The position numbers and the translations under genes are program-made. 39,435 nucleotides of DNA from Endotrypanum monterogeii (Eukaryota > Euglenozoa > Kinetoplastea > Trypanosomatida > Trypanosomatidae), in contig CM007322.1 of assembly GCA_000333855.2 (NCBI GenBank), positions 84,438 to 123,872 on the forward strand, read 5' to 3'. The notes beneath the pieces were generated by a model. The model did no database searches. It saw nothing but the letters and a program-made list of their open reading frames with translations, and was not told where the DNA came from. Numbering within the stretch: the first letter of the stretch is position 1; each line of letters begins with the position of its first letter. Positions 18,601-28,700 of this stretch are shown here, in pieces.

Positions 18601-19236
18601 CTCGCGATCGCTATGGCTGTGGCTTGGAACGTCCTCTGCCACGCCAACAGGGAAGCTATGGCGGCGCGGTTCAGCCTCCACCCCACTCCTTTCCTTCTGT
18701 GTGGGGGGAGATGCAGCGGAGAACACAACAGGATGAGGCTCATAGCGCACCAGGAACAATCTCCGCCAATCGTACGCCTCATCAGCGATGAGCGGATCTG
18801 TCGACAACTGCAGTCCGTCGTCCTGCCCTGCAGCCGAAAGCGAAGGAGACTTAGCGGGAGATACGGATACCTGCCACTGTTTTTCGATCCACAAGCTGTA
18901 CACGGTGCTCCAGGGAAACAGGCGCCGCAACTCACTCACGAGAGTGCTGCATGTGACCGTTACATCCACATCAGCAGTCTTCGGACGCCTGCTGCGACCT
19001 CTGTATGACTTAGGAGCAACGTGTATCCGACGCCCTGGGAGTGGTGGGTGGCTCCCGGTGGCCGTGCACCGGTGCAGCTCGTTCCCAGGAGCCGGTGGGC
19101 CACCCTCACGGTAACACAATCTTCTCTTCGCCAATGCAAATGAACTGTGTCCCAAATAGAGACTGAGGACACTGCTGATGCAGCCGCCATCTCGAAGGGG
19201 GGAAGAAGCAGTGATCCGTGGGTATCTGCGGAGCAT
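15643..19236 (-). CDS. 1197-aa protein with Trp-rich N-terminal block, function unknown
   Basis: I do not recognise this protein. The ATG at 19236 is chosen because the four codons before it begin with GTG and the predicted leader has no other ATG. The first residues (MLRRYPRITASS) are basic and Ser/Thr-rich and could be a mitochondrial presequence. Residues about 85-175 form the most structured region, with LRRLFPWSTVYSLWIEKQW and, after a Ser-rich insert, YDWRRLFLVRY. This arrangement recalls F-box proteins, but too weakly to assign. Other ordered islands lie near 674-712 (NRIAYRDFANEMLRLHRRF), 794-862, 947-983 and the C-terminus (LNKPFLLAEEMRYGRLVKY). Linkers are low in complexity and include a nine-Gln run near 653-662 and a Cys/Gly cluster. 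The product is probably a multi-domain protein with disordered linkers. Confidence 0.88.
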   Translation of the reverse strand: MLRRYPRITASSPLRDGGCISSVLSLYLGHSSFALAKRRLCYREGGPPAPGNELHRCTATGSHPPLPGRRIHVAPKSYRGRSRRPKTADVDVTVTCSTLVSELRRLFPWSTVYSLWIEKQWQVSVSPAKSPSLSAAGQDDGLQLSTDPLIADEAYDWRRLFLVRYEPHPVVFSAASPPTQKERSGVEAEPRRHSFPVGVAEDVPSHSHSDRESRQRSPSDTRTQTNTPTSLSNMATVSLNSKALAATAPGKGTCESRAVWLWREVLLSSSCSIDAPGGHRHRPLGGPSHAAADTAEEATVVAAKGFHPGARLPSAETTDGLAARHTARSARVTQAPVPSRTPSGCLRPSLLSWTTPPTYELYCFGEEGGVDSSGGCDASSAPASPIREATGLAGQTLGHGCSRENLVRRLRRVGRLYAIPGLPQLPPSLLSRDDELFFGKDAGCGCGVCGGGGIHQCQVRVTPTAAEGTNLSPVLSMAGSPHTTEEDRERSVEQAGALGGVVCSLHDYCTSLSWGREFGTEGEAAKAEGSVATLSSAPDIQIALGSSAPIPQGTRVSGMAVTAPARGGAGVLGMGANHPEAISTAALLDVQADTSAAFFHFAPPLARAAEDTGRGTSPPPLSERWCMQTSLPVEGGGTTVGVGSPPSPSPPRLQQQQQQQQQLLLHNQDVAATHVCPRLLHEDVGHNHWNRIAYRDFANEMLRLHRRFDEFSRATAASCACNPGRPQQLHVTAPMPIFRRRRHRRTTTASCGSVSQRSTSCTAPSVGHPNICKASTSAAALSESHGVGVLLAHPDKWTFFSVLYHAHTAAAQLPSMSSEDPSLALSLNRSLDLSHLYCFMHPPCALSTEELEEWACAVRGRRGSEDVQVDELCRKHFRRPDGHGDGDGKAADHVPRDVYLSSAAHSVATRSPPTLSGLSRSEAAAASPGAHLMLTDTDPCSCTPSQVLPPSIAGLGTWLVYVHSDVLMHTLPRLWSCVFGEDALHSSNGETGGDHKGRKRTDAGDATSDLVDRNRADDSCEDVFCIGARDGCAGDRGGGPFCVPAAVERRRRHHAAEVELLCRHLSPTSLPQCVASLAPLSHTLRVFGSACETTPRSASTLTSSSTPAITRASTVIPRATMAPPEGAAQRRLPSVATRRSHFDVQNQGQLQPPASTPVVSPLPRRTDLLKRHHWLNKPFLLAEEMRYGRLVKYTHTK
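17252..17277 (-). repeat. CAG codon run encoding poly-Gln
   Basis: Eight CAG codons and one CAA codon encode nine Gln in the 1197-aa protein. This is the longest pure codon repeat in a gene here and is expected to vary in length between strains. Confidence 0.9.
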
Positions 19237-19272
19237 CGCCGTGCACACTACAATGTGCGATCGATTTTATGT

Positions 19273-19314
19273 TTTTGTGTGTATGTGTGTGTGTGTATGT
19301 GTGTGTGTGTGTGT
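19273..19314. repeat. GT/GTAT microsatellite in the 1197-aa gene leader
   Basis: GT units are interrupted by GTAT. On the coding strand this is a CA-rich run inside the predicted 5' leader, just after the splice acceptor. Confidence 0.85.
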
Positions 19315-19395
19315 CTTCCAAACGTTTGCGCGCACAGAAAACATAATTGTTCAAAGGATAGTAAGATAAAAATGAGAACAGAGAGAGGGGCGAGA
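19315..19395 (-). promoter_or_regulatory. Spliced-leader acceptor and pyrimidine tract for the 1197-aa gene
   Basis: On the minus strand a pyrimidine-rich stretch (about 19362-19395) is followed by roughly 80 nt without AG until AG at 19316-19315. The leader of 78 nt contains no ATG before 19236. A much closer AG at 19250-19249 is a less likely alternative. Confidence 0.6.
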
Positions 19396-19874
19396 GCACC
19401 TCTCACAGACATCCACACACACACACACACATACACACACACACATGCATAAGTGTTTGTATGGTGATATATATATTTCTTAGAGTGAAGCTTGCCGGTG
19501 TGCAGGTGTCAGACTTTCTCCCCTCTTCCCGCTGCCTCCCGCTCCAAGCGCTTCTCGCCTCCTGATGTGAAACTAGGGGGCTTTCAGCGTGAAAAAAAAA
19601 AAAAAGAGATGCTTGCCTGACGTGCCAGTGAGAGAAACGCACATGCAGAAACAGACAAGTATATATATATACATTGTATGTGTGGGTGTCGATGAGGCGG
19701 GTGTACATAATGTGGGAATAGTGTGGCGAAAAAAGGTAACAAGGTTGAAGAAAATGTAGAGGAGATAGGCGAGGGGCGGACAACGCTGGTGCAACATCTG
19801 CGTAAACATGTACCTGAAAAGAACTTGAGAGAAACAAAAAAAAAAAGAAATGCGTAGCGAAAAGAGAAAGGTCA

Positions 19875-19915
19875 TACACACACACACACAGACACAGACA
19901 CAGACACAGACACAC
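19875..19915. repeat. CA/GACA composite repeat
   Basis: CA units are followed by four GACACA units in the spacer. Confidence 0.85.
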
Positions 19916-20676
19916 AGCGACGGTATTCGCGCCTTCGAGCACCACCCAGGGGAGGTAGTGGTGTGTGTCTGCGTGTGATAAAAAAGGGGTGGGGAGAGGT
20001 CGCCGCGATTACAATGATGGTATGTCCCCCCTCCCCCCTCTCCCCCCCTGCCTCGAGAAGAGACCAGCAAGTAGGGATGCCCTCGTTAATATTGATGGCG
20101 ATGTATCCTGCATGAGCCCATCGTCCATATATACAGCAATATTTCTCCTTGCGCATCCCTCTTCTCAGAGAAAAGGGAGAGACCCAGAGACACATACAGT
20201 AGCACACGCACGCTTCTCTGTCGACGAGCCCACTGGCAGACGGAGAGAACGTTGATGCCCCTCACCGGCGCACCCATCCAACCTCCACGGTCCCCCCCCC
20301 TCACACACACACACACACACACGCATCCAGTGACACACAGTTCACCAGCAATATATATATATATATATAGTATATACATTATATAAAGAGAAGAAAGCAC
20401 CAGGAGCTGGAGATAAGGGGGAGGGGAACATACTTTATGGACCAGCTAAGCAGCTCATACAGCTACAGCAACGAGGTCAACGAAAATAATTTTAAAAAAA
20501 AAAAAATGAGAGAAGCAGAACAAGCAGCGATCGCGCGAAAAAAAAACAAAAAAAAAAAATGGGTGGGAGTGATGCGCCACGCATGAGTGTAATTTCTTTT
20601 TGAAGAGGGGGATACGATTCTACAGGCACAGGCACACACTTCTTCCCTACTCCCATCGTCCACCACCACCCTCGAA

Positions 20677-20769
20677 AATATATATAGTTATATATATATA
20701 TATATAGTTATATTTATATATATATATAGTTATATATATATATATAGTTATATATATATAGTTATATAT
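20677..20769. repeat. TA-rich array with five AGTTA insertions
   Basis: TA stretches are punctuated by AGTTA near 20686, 20706, 20729, 20747 and 20760, so units of 13-23 bp recur. The array ends about 5 bases from the stop codon of the 171-aa gene, so the mRNA 3' region starts with repeated TATAACTATA elements. Confidence 0.85.
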
Positions 20770-20773
20770 AGCT

Positions 20774-21289
20774 CTAATCATCATCGTTCCCTGATTTCAT
20801 GACGTACGCCTCCATCTTCCCCTCCTGCAACGCTTTCTCCAGCTCGGCTGCCGTCGGCAGCTCCTCGCTCAGCTGCTTCTTGGTTGGCAAACGGCTTTCC
20901 ACATCACGCGCAGTCGGCACGTTGCCACCATCCGCGTCCACTGGGTGATTGATGAAGTCGTGCCACTCCAATCGATTGACTTCGTCACGCGCCAGCTTCT
21001 CTTCATCTGTGCCGCGCGCGTACGAATTCCGCGCGTTAGTGAATATTCCGGCCGCAGAAATGGTACTTGCAAACTTCAGGGAACTCAGTGTTGCAGCCGA
21101 CAACGCAGTGCGTCGCAGACAAACACCACAGCACACATTCTGCGGTGAGGTGCGACAATGCGGAAGCGCTGCGCGTCCCGGGGGCTCAATGACGGGTGAA
21201 TCAGTGACGAAATGACGCTTCCCTGCCACGAAAAAAGAAATATAACGCGCCTTCCCGGGCGTCTCCGCGTGCAATCGATAACGTAACAT
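20774..21289 (-). CDS. 171-aa protein with C-terminal LPT decapeptide repeats, possibly mitochondrial
   Basis: I do not recognise this protein. The first 70 or so residues are basic, nearly free of acidic residues apart from an early Glu and one Asp-Ser-Pro, and rich in Ser, Arg and Ala. A mildly hydrophobic stretch follows (TLSSLKFASTISAAGIF, about residues 67-83), consistent with mitochondrial import. A Cys cluster (CRTSPQNVCCGVCLRR) is unusual in such a leader. The second half is acidic and helical, with NRLEWHDFINHP near 104-115. Three consecutive ten-residue units follow at 124-153 (VPTARDVESR, LPTKKQLSEE, LPTAAELEKA), then a degenerate fourth unit and an acidic tail NDDD. The only in-frame ATG before the C-terminal region is at 21289, directly after a predicted splice acceptor. 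A small subunit of a mitochondrial complex is a guess only. Confidence 0.8.
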   Translation of the reverse strand: MLRYRLHAETPGKARYISFFVAGKRHFVTDSPVIEPPGRAALPHCRTSPQNVCCGVCLRRTALSAATLSSLKFASTISAAGIFTNARNSYARGTDEEKLARDEVNRLEWHDFINHPVDADGGNVPTARDVESRLPTKKQLSEELPTAAELEKALQEGKMEAYVMKSGNDDD

Positions 21290-21298
21290 ATTTCAAAT

Positions 21299-21380
21299 CT
21301 GAAAGCAGATATATATATATATATATATATATAGTGTGTGTGTGTGTGTGTAGGATTGTAGGGAAGAAGCACGAGAGTCA
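21299..21380 (-). promoter_or_regulatory. Spliced-leader acceptor for the 171-aa gene
   Basis: On the minus strand a pyrimidine-rich stretch (about 21362-21380) is followed by a CA run, a TA run and CTGCTTTC, then the first AG at 21300-21299. The leader would be only 9 nt, which is short. The assembly gap close by could hide another acceptor. Confidence 0.5.
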
Positions 21381-21505
21381 AAGATGGGCAGGGCNNNNNN
21401 NNNNTACTAGAAGACAGATATATATATATATATATATATATATAGTGTGTGTGTGTGTGTGAAGGATTGTAGGGAAGAAGCACGAGAGTCAAAGATGGGC
21501 AGGGC
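21309..21505. repeat. Duplicated block flanking an assembly gap
   Basis: Two copies of the same sequence occur in direct orientation. In each, a TA tract passes into a GT run, then an identical 43-base unique segment follows (21352-21394 and 21463-21505). The TA tracts lie at 21309-21333 and about 21418-21444. The 10 N sit between the copies. Confidence 0.95.
21395..21404. other. Assembly gap of 10 N
   Basis: Ten consecutive N lie between two copies of the same repeat-containing block. The round number suggests a placeholder rather than a measured gap. Confidence 0.98.
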
Positions 21506-21727
21506 ATGATTACGCCGCCTCACAGCATTATGTATGTCATTGTGTCAAGGTTCTCTCCCATCTTTTCCCCCATTCGATACCACGGGGGAAATAATTTGGG
21601 ATTGGGGCACGTGTGTCCGTTTGCCTGCATACAAGCACACGCACCAGGATAGGGGGGAAAGGGTGGGCCAGCAACTTTTCCAGGCCTCCGGGCCAATCGA
21701 GACACCACACATCTGCAGTCGATCTAT

Positions 21728-21893
21728 ACCACCACCACCACCCTCACCCTTCCTTCTTTTTTTTTTAGGAAGGAATATCCTTACTTGGTGTGTATATGGA
21801 CCGAGAAAGGGAAGGGGATGGGGGGGATCGCTGATTGATATCATATGTCATGGGGAATTCATACATACATGTATATATATATATATATATATG

Positions 21894-21924
<31 letters not shown>

Positions 21925-21973
21925 CAAGTAAGGATCTCTCGCCTGGGGGAAAAAAAAAAGGTGGTGGTGGTGG
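21728..21973. repeat. Multi-part inverted repeat (possible hairpin)
   Basis: A perfect 17-base inverted pair lies at 21777-21793 and 21919-21935. Outside it, a T10 run (21757-21766) faces an A10 run (21950-21959). Outside that, an ACC run (21728-21743) faces a GGT run (21960-21973). The arms of about 60 bases enclose about 125 bases that carry TA and CA repeats. Confidence 0.8.
21861..21924. repeat. TACA / TA / CA composite microsatellite
   Basis: Short TACA units lead into a TA tract (about 21872-21891) and a CA run (about 21897-21924). It lies largely in the loop of the inverted repeat. Confidence 0.9.
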
Positions 21974-22746
21974 CGGCGGCGAAGAGGGAGTCACGGTAAT
22001 GATGGTTGGAGCATAAATATGAGGAGATGATGGTGTTAAGGTGAGCTCAATAACGGTGCTGAGCCCCCAGTCGGCCTCCCTTGCCTCGGACGCCCAGGCG
22101 CCCCCCCTCTCTCCCCTGTATCTGCCCTTTCCCCTTCCTACCCGCCCCCCCCCCTCGCTCTCTTCCTCTACCGCTGTAACTACTTCACTGACTGTATCAC
22201 ACACGGTCGGATATTCGGTGAAACGCCGCACGTGCTGTAGAATACGCACGCATACATATCTATATATATATATAGATATATATGACAAGAGATGGACTAG
22301 GCGCAGTCTAGCAGCAGGAGCCATGAAGCAGTCGGAAGAGAAGGGGGAGTGGTACAAATAAAGTTTAAAATAGGAAAAAAACAACTAAGCGGAAGAGGGA
22401 AGAAAGAAGGGAGGGAGGGGAAATAAGATGGTCGAAAAAAAAAAAGGACGAGTGAGAAAGTTGCCGTGCCATAGAAGATTGAAAAAAAAAGGGAAGAGAT
22501 ACAACGCTGCAAACAAGAGTGTACAGGAATGGGGGCGAGATAACAAAGACGCACGGGTAACAACTAAAAAAATAAAACTTTAAAAAAAGTTGCAGAGACA
22601 TTTTTTTTTTTTAAGCGTGCACGTACATACGGTACACCCCTCCTCTTTCTCACAGATACAGACGCCCACATACACCAACCAGCCCCGCCAAATAACCGCG
22701 CCAACATCCCGTCCAAACACACGCCCTCTTATGTATGTCGCCGAAC

Positions 22747-25700
22747 CTAGCCCACAAGCTGGCTGGCTTGTGGATTCCGCGTAGGACGTGGCAGTCGATC
22801 CAAAACAGATGTTGCAGAGGATGATTGCGCGTCATTGCTGATGACCAGGCGGCGGCGATCTCCGCAGATGACATGGTGAGTATGGCTGCCCATGAGTGGA
22901 GAGTCGGAATGAAGTCGCGTGTAGCCGCTCTCAGCGCGTCGGAAGAAGTGGGCAGAGGCGGCCGACCCAGCCGGGGGGGTTGCATCGGTGGTTGCAGCAA
23001 ACGCTGCGGTCGAGATTTTGCTGCGACTGGCAGGGCCGGAGGAGGAGAAGACAGACATTTTATGCGTCAGGCGCGTGCGTAGGTCAATGCGGCGCCTGCG
23101 CGGCTTTGGTGAGACGTGCTGCCCGGCGGGAGCGACGCCGAAGCTGAAGCCGGAGGGAGCAGTGTGCAGAGTGTAAACGCCGGACGCCTCAGCAGGGTCG
23201 ATCACCGTCACGTGAACGGCGTCTGCGACAGCATCGCCGCAGGGCCAAGCAGCTGCGCCGCAAGCCGGAAAGGCGTCTGAGCTGGCGCCCCCAACGGCCG
23301 CAGGAGCCGCGCACACACGCGAGGGGAGAAGGGCGTCCTGTCGAGCAACCTCCACCCCCGCGCAGCTCCCGGACTCCGGGCCCTGCTTTCCCGCGGCGAG
23401 CCCACTGCTCAACACAATGACGCCACCACTGCCGCTGTTGTCAGTGTGGCCAACGCTAGCCGTGTGTGCCTGGGCGGCACTGGTATTAATGGACCCCATG
23501 CGCTGCTCCATGGCACGGGTACGACTCTTATGTTGTGCAAGTCGTCGCAGGAAGGCGCGCGAATCGATGCCGTCCGCTGCAGACGCCCCCGGTGCGACAC
23601 CGCCGTCTTGATGCTTTCCTTCACCCTCCAGCGGACCTGGCGCATGGCGAGCACTTGCCTTGATCAGTGGACGGCCGGAGACGGCAGCCTCCCCCTCGGC
23701 ACCCGAAATCTTCGGGTGCCGATGTCTCGAGGGAGACACAAACAAAACAAAGCGGCCTTCGTGTTCCTTGCCATGACCTCGGCTGGAGTTGACTTTGCGG
23801 TCTCGAAGTCGGCCCCGCTGCGTACCACTGTCCTGAGCGGCTTTCGGCATCGGTGGCGGCGGCGGGGGTGGCGGGGTACCCGAAGCAGCTGCGGCAGCAG
23901 CGGCCATCAGCACGGGTGAATACGGCTCTGCAAGCTCGCCACCGTCCAACGCGTGGTCGGAGAGGTGCAACGTGGACATTCTTGCAGTCATAGGCGGGCA
24001 AGTGGAGGTGATGTCACAGTTCGACTCCTTTCTACCAGCCGCTCGCCCCCCCTCTGTCTCTATCGCTGGAACGGTAAGGGCGGTCGTTAAGCTGTCGCGT
24101 GAGACCGAGTTTGTGGGGCTAAGGTGAACAACACGTCCTCCGCTTACACGACTCGGGCCTCGCGCGAAGCCTCGTCCACCCAACCCTGCAGTAGCCCGCT
24201 TTCCCTTCTTCCCAACAGTGGCCGTTACAGCAGGGGACGAAGTCACAACCGCTGCCTGCAAACTCTGCACTGCGGATAACAAACCGCCGGCACAGTCAGT
24301 GGAACTCGAAGTCGTCTCGCCGGCGTCGCCTTCCCTCCGCGAGGGATAGAAACCTCTATGCTCCTTGGCTGCCGACATGTGCAGAGCCACCACACAACGT
24401 CGCTTCCGGCCCAGCTTCACAATAGATGACGCCGCGCGAGAAGACTGCGGGAAGCGCAATCTCGGCGTCCGCGGCCTCGTCGACACCGTGTGTGTATCCG
24501 TGTCGATCACACACCTCTCCTCCACCCCCTCTTCCTCCTCGTCACTGTCGTACCTGCTGGTATTATTGTGTGACCGCGCTGAGGTATTCCTGCCGGTCGT
24601 GTGGGCTGCATTCACGGTAACGGATGGGCGCCTCGGCGAGGTGAGGAAGGCGGGTGGTTTTTTGCACAAAGTTGGCACTTGCGCACGACTCGCCGGGCTC
24701 GGAGTGTCGCCGTGTTCCCTAGGCGAAGAAATAGCGGCTGCACCGAGGGAGAAAGCGGGGTGGGAGAGGATACCTTCATCTTCCCCTCTCGGCGAGAGAG
24801 AACGGGGGACCCCATCGACTGGGAGCCTCTCTTTCCATTGGCTCTCGCCGTAATGACCGGTGCTCGGGTGAGTGTGAGTCCGCTCGAGCGGCATTGGGAA
24901 GGGTGGTAAAGTATGTGTAGATCGAGACGGAAAACTGTGGCCCTCCTCGATGGGTTGCAGCGCATCGTAGACGCAGCCATCGTTGAGGTCTCCGCCCGAA
25001 CGGTGAGAGGCGCCCTGTCCCCACTCGCCTTCTGCACCGCGCAGGCAGGAGGTGACCCCGTGACTGAAGCTATGACTGCGGCTCTGTCGGCGTCGTGGGA
25101 AGTTGCCGGCAACATCTTCCCTCGCGAGAGGGGATGCAGCGGTGTCGGGAAGCCTTTGCAGCGTCTGTTCGCCGGGGATGCAACCATCGGCCTCGTATTG
25201 CTCAGACCCACGACTGCGCCGTTGTATACGGAGAAGCTCGTCGAAGCGGGCCTGTAGGTCTGTCCACTCCACCCCGTTGTCAGCACCCGACAGAGTTGCC
25301 AAGGTGGAGCGGCGACCACTTGACGAGCGCTGCGATGGCCCAGAGAAGCCTATCTGACCATCTGCTACTGCGACGGAAGCCGTATCTGCGGCACTAGGCT
25401 CTGCCCTCGTGGGCGAGGTCGAGTCAGGGTTGATCCCGCCTCTCTCCCCAGTGACGGAGCGTCGACCTCGAGAATGCATGTGGGAATATGGACTTCTGCT
25501 GCGCAAGCGATCCTCCGTGTCGACGTAGTGAGGCGATGCCTGCGAGACGCCGCGCAGATGCAGCGGCATCACGGGCTGTACATGGTGACTGGAAGAGCCC
25601 TGGGCGTCCTCGTCACTCGAATCGCCACCCCAATGGAGTTTTTCCCCACCTCGCATCTCGTCCGCATTGTCGGCACCCATCATGGACGAGACGCCCAGTG

Positions 25701-28700
25701 TCGAGTTGCGATACCCGCTGCCGCGTACTCGACCATGCCGAAGAACACAGTCGCCGTCATCGCCGTCATCATCATCGTCTAGCCCGGCCAGCGGACGCTT
25801 CCAGGAAAGATCGTGTGACTCAAGCAGCTGTCGTCGTGCGGCCTCCTGAGCATCATAATCCCTATCCATCCTCTCGTGATCCACCACGACGACCTCGCTA
25901 TCACGCCAGCACTCCGGTAAGTGCAGTCGCTCATGCTGTTCCTCAAAGGAAAGCCTCTGTTCAGGCCTCGCAGCCGGGGGCGTGACGCTACGCGGTCGTC
26001 CCACCTCCCCATCTCGACTAGAGGACACCATAGTCGTGTTGGTACCGCGCACAGGTGCCATGGGCGGGCGCCGCATGGTAGGCACCGGTGGCGCACTCCA
26101 GCGGCGCAGCTGATTCTGCGCCTGCTGCAGCTCTGTCAGTGACGGTGGCGGAGGTGGCGGGGAGTAGCGGTTCCCCAGACGAAGAAGTTGATGTGCGTAC
26201 TCATCCTCTCGATCATCGCTCGACGGAGACGGCGACGACCGCACGCTTTCGTGGACGGAAGGGTCGAGAACACCCCGCTCAGCTGACTGAGACGGTGAGA
26301 AGACCAGTGCCCGGTTCGCTGGTGGGGAAGAACTCCCTGCCTGAGTGCGACATGAGACATCCGTGCTGCAGCCCCGAGTGGCCTCCCCTCCTGAGTAGGC
26401 AGGGAGCATTGGCAACAACGGCGACGTGGTGGAGAGGCTCGAGACGACACTCCCCTCGGTTGTCATCGCCGCCAACCTGCCAAGAGTCACATTCGTGTTG
26501 GTGCTGCTGAGTATCTGCTGGGCGCTGTCACGAGACTCGATGGAAACCCTATGGGCACTGCCGTAACGCATCATGCCACTCTCCGGATGACCACACCGCG
26601 GTGTTGAGGAGGACGACGACGAGATCCATGTGCCGGAGAAAGTCGATACCTGATCCCTCGGGCTGCAGTACAGCAGCTGCGGCGGATTGGGAGACAGCAG
26701 AGAACCGGTAGAGGCTGGTGTTGCCGATGCTTGCCGCAGGTGCTCCAGTGTGGCCCCTGCGCGGGGGGAGCGATACAGTGCGACTGGCGCCCCCCCAGCA
26801 GCGACAGCGGCACCGACGCTGCTGGTGTTTCCACTGCAGAGGCTATTCGGTGGTTGGCGAGGTGACATCCCTGCCGTCACGACAGCACCCTTGCCCAGCG
26901 ACGCGCAGGACTGAATAGCCAGAGGCATCTGGAGCGGGGATAGAGAGCATGGGATGATGCCTCGCGTCATGGAATACCCGCCCCAATTGGAGGGCGGGCG
27001 AGACAGCGGGGAGAGGGACACACTCTCAAGGCTCTGAGTTGTGACGTCACGACTTAAAGCGCAGTCGGCAGTCACGCTGGAACGAACAAAACCGCTGCTC
27101 GCCTGCCGAGAGGAGACCTGAGACCATGTCGGCACGCCATCGCCGCCGGTGCCGCAGCAGTTGCTCCAGCTCTGCTGTGCAGCAGCGGCATCTGTGGAGG
27201 GGGTGGCGGCTGGGGGAGGCCACAACATCGGATCTGCGTGAAGGACCGAAAAAGCAGAACCGCTGCTGCCAGCCGCCAAATCGGCTGCTGAACAGCTCTC
27301 ATGACCTCTGGCACCCCTCGCTCTGACAGACGACGACAGCCCAGTCCCCAGCGCCCCTTGATCGCTATCGTCCCCTGCTGCTTCCGCCGCTTCCGCCCCT
27401 GCCGCTGCCGAGCATCGCTGACGGCTCAGCGCCTCCTCGCAGCTCGAGGAGGGCAATGAAGTATGGGTCGCTGCTGGTGAAGTGAATGGATCTAGTGAAA
27501 AAGGTGTCTTAGTCGGTGAAGTGCGACATCTGCTGTCATCGCTACTCGCTACAGAACGCCTCCGTGTACTGACGATCGGAGTCGGCGATGGTGGCGTCAC
27601 TGTCGCCGAGGAAGAAAGCACGTTCTGAGGGGGGTGTGAGAGCGTAACGGGTGTCACCGAAAACTGTGCCGCTGCAGCACCCTCCAGGCGTACGCAGTTC
27701 GGCAGCGCGAGGGGCAGTATGTTTGGGAGTGGTGATAAGCCGTGTTGAGGGGAAGAACGCAGCGTTGGCGCACCGCCACTGCAGACGCTCATGCGCTCCA
27801 ACGCAGGTCGCATCACAACGACGGACAGAGGAGTAGAAGATCGAGAGCTCTGATGTGTGTGGTGGTGCCGCGCGTGGTCATATTCGTCGGCGAGTGAGAG
27901 CTCCTTCAGGGAAGAGGAAGAGGGTGAGAGCACTGGCGAGACAGAGGATTTGATGCGTGACGGCCCCCCATCTAAACGGCTGCTGTCGTCGTCCGCCATG
28001 CCAGGAGCGGCGTCACTGCTTCGTCCCTTGCCAGAAATGCCTGGGAGTTCCATCGACAGGCCTGGTTGGTTCAGCATCTCACCCGTTGCGTCTGCCGTGG
28101 GAACGCAGTGGTGGTGGTCAGACGGCAATGCGCGTTGCCGCAGATCGCTGCACAGTGGTGCACTGCTCGGGGCAGACACAGTAGAAATAATGGACATCTG
28201 AGTCCCGCAAGAGAGTGAGTGTAGTGACGCACCGCCACCGCCACCGTCACCAGCACCGTCACCGCTATTCAAAGTGCTGACGCACTCGCCCCCGAGCCGG
28301 GCAACAACGGCGTCGAGGCGCTCAAACACGATTTCTTGCTTATGAATGCAATTCTGGAAGCTCAACGAAAAAGCTTCTAAAGCGGCGGTGGCAGAAGAAT
28401 GGCGGAAGTGACAGGTAGATGGTGCCGACCGGGTCGCGTGCACAGGCATCATCGACCCTAACGTCGTCGTCGCAGCGGTGGAAGGGATGCACGGAGGCGA
28501 GGAGTCCGTGATCGGCTCAGCAGACTTGGAAATTCTACGTCGCAGGTGCTGTCGCACGGTGTCGGTGCCAAGGGAAGGCCACGCCACCCCCCTCACCGAC
28601 CCACCACGCGCACTGCGCGAACGCCCGTCTCTAACGTGCATCTCCGACTTTCTTTTCAGGGCACCGCGAGCCTCTGGATGCTCGCCTCTGGGGGCATTGC

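Larger units (their letters stand above)
19237..20773. other. Spacer between the 171-aa gene and the 1197-aa gene
   Basis: Features present are a GT run (19273-19315), a CA run (19417-19445), a GACA/CA composite (19875-19915), a CA run (20300-20322), a TA tract (20349-20370), A-rich homopolymers near 20493-20560 and a TA/GTTA array ending next to the 171-aa stop codon. Two unique stretches (about 19500-19860 and 20000-20290) show no convincing coding potential or RNA gene. Confidence 0.7.
21290..22746. other. Spacer between the 2120-aa gene and the 171-aa gene
   Basis: It contains the leader and acceptor of the 171-aa gene, the duplicated block with a 10-N gap, an inverted repeat (21728-21973), a C-rich patch (about 22060-22170), a TA tract (22258-22282) and several A-rich runs (22370-22600). 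No gene is seen. Confidence 0.7.

Noticed and set aside
19403..19945. Minus-strand frame of about 180 codons in the spacer
   Set aside because: It is largely Cys/Val/His/Thr runs derived from CA/GT repeats, with no family resemblance and no clear splice acceptor.
21309..21505. Target-site or terminal repeats of a mobile element
   Set aside because: The two copies are adjacent with only a placeholder gap between them, and no transposase or reverse transcriptase sequence occurs anywhere in the window.
21848..22384. Minus-strand frame of about 178 codons through the inverted repeat
   Set aside because: Most of it is translated microsatellite and poly-Pro from simple repeats.
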